Part shown: in pieces, positions 5,727 through 7,989 of the stretch
Position numbering within the stretch: the stretch's first letter is position 1
Layout: each line of letters starts with the position of its first letter
Assembly (NCBI GenBank): GCA_030824255.1
Contig: JAVBYB010000193.1
Location: 1-7,989, forward strand
Reading direction: 5' to 3'
DNA from: a bacterium
GTDB taxonomy: Bacteria > Pseudomonadota > Alphaproteobacteria > Caulobacterales > Hyphomonadaceae
Length of the DNA stretch: 7,989 nt
The notes under the pieces: generated by a model
Told to the model about the DNA's origin: nothing
Databases searched by the model: none
What the model saw: the letters and a program-made list of their open reading frames with translations, nothing else
Position numbers and translations under genes: made by a program

Positions 5727-6656
5727 TCAGCGTGTGGGCGTGAAGCCCTGCATGCATGGCTGGGCGCCCGGAATGTCCGGCAGCGCTTCGCCTTCATCAA
5801 GGCGGCCCTGCACCATGCGCACGATGCGCGGCGCGGCGACTGAATCTATCGGCCCCTCAACCACGGCCTGACGCACATAGACCGCGCCGGACGCCGTGAC
5901 GGCGACCGCCCGCACATTCATGAGCGATCCTTCGAAGGACGAAACGGCGGAGCCATCCACTTCAGCCGCAATGTCTGTTCCGCTCTGTCGCATGGCGCGA
6001 TCAAGCGCGCGTACAACGAGTTCGCTCGCATAACGGCGATCAACGTCGAGAGCGCGACTGTGCACGGTGATGTCGCCGGAAATGGCGCGATAGACGCCTG
6101 CTGTCATGCCCGGAACATAGCCAATCTCTTCGATCGTTTCGAAGGGACCTGGTGTCGGCAGCTCCAACTCCTGATCTTCGATCAAATCTTCTGTCGGCGC
6201 AGCTATACCTTCGTCATCCACCTCGCCGTAGGAGCGATAGGAGACGGTTGCGGAACCTAGACGCTCAGCCGCAACAGCGTCCAGGCCAACAACCTCATAC
6301 AGGGCGGTAAGCAGCTCGCCGGATGCGACGTTGATGTCGATGCGGGATGTTTCAGGACGGACGCGGACAAAAAGCACGTCTTCGCCGCTCCTGCAGGTCC
6401 AGAATTTTGTGAAATCGTTGATGCGCCCGTCGGCGAACGCCGTCCAACCGGAGCGAACGCCGCCATCCGCCAACGCGCGCGCGCGCGTGAGTTCAGCCCC
6501 GGCATTCACGACAACGGCCGTGGAAGTCGCCTGCCGGGCGGCGGCGGCGGCGATGATCGACATCACCACCGCCCCCCACAGCACCATGATAAGGGCTGCA
6601 CCCTTGTCTTTAGGCGCCCGGTCCTTTGGCGGACGAGAGCGGTGCAGCCCTTTCAT
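5727..6656 (-). CDS. gspK: Type II secretion system minor pseudopilin GspK
   Basis: This encodes 309 residues, normal for GspK. A basic leader (residues 1-19) precedes a prepilin-peptidase site Gly19-Ala20, followed by the hydrophobic helix 'AALIMVLWGAVVMSIIAA'. Position +5 of the mature protein is Met24, not the Glu of other pseudopilins; as I recall, GspK is the family member that normally lacks it. The SAM-like/helix-hairpin region characteristic of GspK is visible from 'IDINVASGELLTAL' (about 106-140), and a second part at 'IEEIGYVPGM' (about 175-184). GspK caps the tip of the short periplasmic pseudopilus with GspI and GspJ. A GGTGAG Shine-Dalgarno (6663-6668 on the minus strand) lies six bases before the ATG, inside the end of gspD. 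The two genes are three bases apart and surely cotranscribed. No gspL or gspM follows; the transcript runs into the hairpin at 5658-5702. Confidence 0.9.
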   Translation of the reverse strand: MKGLHRSRPPKDRAPKDKGAALIMVLWGAVVMSIIAAAAARQATSTAVVVNAGAELTRARALADGGVRSGWTAFADGRINDFTKFWTCRSGEDVLFVRVRPETSRIDINVASGELLTALYEVVGLDAVAAERLGSATVSYRSYGEVDDEGIAAPTEDLIEDQELELPTPGPFETIEEIGYVPGMTAGVYRAISGDITVHSRALDVDRRYASELVVRALDRAMRQSGTDIAAEVDGSAVSSFEGSLMNVRAVAVTASGAVYVRQAVVEGPIDSVAAPRIVRMVQGRLDEGEALPDIPGAQPCMQGFTPTR

Positions 6657-6659
6657 GGA

Positions 6660-7989
6660 CTACTCACCAGTCGTGTAGCGCTGCGATGAGGCCTCGATGG
6701 ATGCACTGACAGTGCGCATGCGGTCACGCAGTTCCTGCGTCACACGCTGGGCATCGTCGGCGCCGCCAACCACGCGCGGCGTGATGAGGACAATCAGCTC
6801 CGTACGGTCGTTGCGTTTGGTCGTTGAGCGGAACAGGTGACCAATGCCGGGAATATCGCCGAGCAGCGGGATCTTGGTTGCGCTTTCGCTGACGCGGTCA
6901 CGGATGAGGCCGCCCAGGGCAATCGTCGCGCCGTTGTCGACGGCGACAGATGTCTTGATCTTGCGCTGCTGGATGGTCGGCGAATCGATGCCAGACGTGC
7001 TGGTTTCCACGACGTCGGAGACTTCCTGTTCGATATCCAGCATCACGCGACCACCCTCGTTGACCCGTGGCGTCACGTTGAGGATCACGCCCGTGTCGCG
7101 AAGCTCAACCTGGTTGACGATCGGGGCATCCGGATCGGTTGTGGACACAGCGGTCTGCGTCACAATCGGAACCTGATCGCCAACTTGCAATGTGGCCGTG
7201 CGGTTGTCGAGCACCATCAGCGTCGGCGACGAGAGGACATTCACATCAGTGAGGCTGGCGACGGCGGAGAGAACCGCGCGGCCATCGGACCCGCTGAACA
7301 GGACCGAAAGGCCTGGGAAGGTCGGCGAAACAGAGCCGTTCTCGGCGTTGCTGAAGGTGAGATCGAACTCTCCAGACTCGAGGAACCAGTTGAGGCCGTA
7401 AGACAGGTCGTCACGCAGTGTGACTTCCGCGATCGTGGCTTCCAGCATGACCTGGTTAGGCGTCACGTCGAGAACGGTGATGACCTGTTGCAGGAGCTGG
7501 AACTCCTCTGTTGTAGCGAGAATGACGAGCGAATTGTTGGATTCGTCCGCGCGAATACGGATCGGTTTGCTCACCGGTGAACCGGTGACGCTGACCAGGA
7601 CAGTCTCCGCCGGGACGGCGGGCTGGCCGGTTTGACCCGGCTGGCTGGACTGAGCGACGACCGGCGTGAGGGCCGGATTGACGCTCTGAGATTCCGGGCT
7701 CGTTGCGGTCGGATCATCCGACAGCGTTTTCTGCAGCAGATCTGCCACTTCTTTCGCGGCGCGGTTCTGCAGCGGAATGACGTGGAAGCTTTGGCTGGCA
7801 AGGCTGCCCGACCGGTCGAGGCGGCGCATCCAGTCCTGCACCTGTTCAAGGTGCTGGGGCTGTGAAGCGATTGCGAGAACCGAGTTCAGCCGATCGATGG
7901 GCATGAAGCGGACAAGGCCGGCCATCGGCGAGTCAGCCTTGGCCCCGAAGAGAGCGTCGAGCTCGCTGACCAGGCCAGAGGCGGAGGTG
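6660..7989 (-). CDS. gspD: Type II secretion system secretin GspD, 5' end beyond the window
   Basis: The frame stays open to the window edge on the minus strand. An ATG at 7925 is internal: the 21 codons before it continue the same domain ('LVSELDALFGAKADSP'), so the true start and the N0/N1 domains lie outside. About 442 residues are visible. Numbered from Met at 7925, residues 1-40 are the end of an N-domain ('MPIDRLNSVLAIA'). Residues 43-155 form a second N-domain ('VIPLQNRAAKEVADLLQ', 'IRADESNNSLVILAT') interrupted by a Pro/Gln/Ser-rich linker at about 71-118. Residues 156-386 are the secretin pore domain, with 'VLSSPTLMVLDN', 'GDQVPIVT', 'RDTGVILNVTPRV' and the C-terminal signature 'KIPLLGDIPGIGHLF' ending in 'ELIVLITPRVV'. 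The tail after this is only about 35 residues, with no obvious long pilotin-binding domain. It forms the outer-membrane pore for folded proteins. A type IV pilus secretin is less likely because gspK is next. Confidence 0.93.
   Translation of the reverse strand, partial: TSASGLVSELDALFGAKADSPMAGLVRFMPIDRLNSVLAIASQPQHLEQVQDWMRRLDRSGSLASQSFHVIPLQNRAAKEVADLLQKTLSDDPTATSPESQSVNPALTPVVAQSSQPGQTGQPAVPAETVLVSVTGSPVSKPIRIRADESNNSLVILATTEEFQLLQQVITVLDVTPNQVMLEATIAEVTLRDDLSYGLNWFLESGEFDLTFSNAENGSVSPTFPGLSVLFSGSDGRAVLSAVASLTDVNVLSSPTLMVLDNRTATLQVGDQVPIVTQTAVSTTDPDAPIVNQVELRDTGVILNVTPRVNEGGRVMLDIEQEVSDVVETSTSGIDSPTIQQRKIKTSVAVDNGATIALGGLIRDRVSESATKIPLLGDIPGIGHLFRSTTKRNDRTELIVLITPRVVGGADDAQRVTQELRDRMRTVSASIEASSQRYTTGE

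Noticed and set aside
5479..5757. Minus-strand open frame of 92 codons in the intergenic region and the gspK 3' end
   Set aside because: It overlaps gspK in another frame, has a composition unlike a folded protein (many Cys, Arg, Ser and Ala) and no family resemblance.
6703..6715. Perfect odd palindrome GCACTG-A-CAGTGC
   Set aside because: It lies within the gspD coding sequence far from any start. No second copy or promoter was seen, so it is probably chance.
6837..7580. A 247-codon open frame on the plus strand opposite gspD
   Set aside because: It is the antisense shadow of the secretin gene: rich in Arg, Asp and His, with no domain pattern, while the minus-strand frame carries all the secretin signatures.

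Overview
The window looks like chromosomal DNA of a Gram-negative proteobacterium. Its gene families (CzcA-type RND pump, DUF3240, QseB/QseC-like two-component pair, type II secretion) and its high-GC codon use fit an alphaproteobacterium best. That placement is an impression from protein style and was not tested. The window holds two gene blocks that converge on a gene-free stretch of about 320 bases.

Left block, plus strand (1-5407). It opens inside the 3' part of a heavy-metal efflux RND transporter gene (czcA/cusA type, 1-1260). A small DUF3240 gene (1236-1547) overlaps its end, and a czcC-like outer-membrane factor gene (1544-2770) overlaps that by four bases. These three look like the tail of one metal-efflux operon whose membrane-fusion gene probably lies upstream of the window. 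After an 85-base gap a second, tightly packed operon follows: a small secreted PepSY protein (2856-3137), a cytochrome b561-type membrane protein (3140-3739), an OmpR-family response regulator (3720-4397) and a sensor histidine kinase (4394-5407). The gap carries an 11-base-period direct repeat of TGTCAGC, a good candidate operator for that regulator. My reading is that the second operon is a membrane redox/sensing module under its own two-component control. A link to metal stress is suggested only by the neighbouring pump.

Middle (5408-5726). No credible protein gene was seen. The stretch is rich in inverted repeats, two of which are mutually exclusive, and ends in a strong 11-bp GC-rich hairpin at 5660-5699 that probably terminates one or both converging transcripts. 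A structured RNA here is possible but unproven.

Right block, minus strand (5727-7989). The gene for the secretin GspD (6660-7989, start beyond the window) is followed three bases later by gspK, the minor pseudopilin of the type II secretion system (5727-6656). In the textbook gsp order the E-J genes separate D from K, so this D-K pairing is a rearranged layout. The two blocks appear functionally unrelated. The left block uses a wider mix of synonymous codons than the secretion genes, which could mean it was acquired separately.

I do not see a clearly new system. The best leads are the PepSY/b561/two-component operon with its putative operator, and the structured intergenic region.
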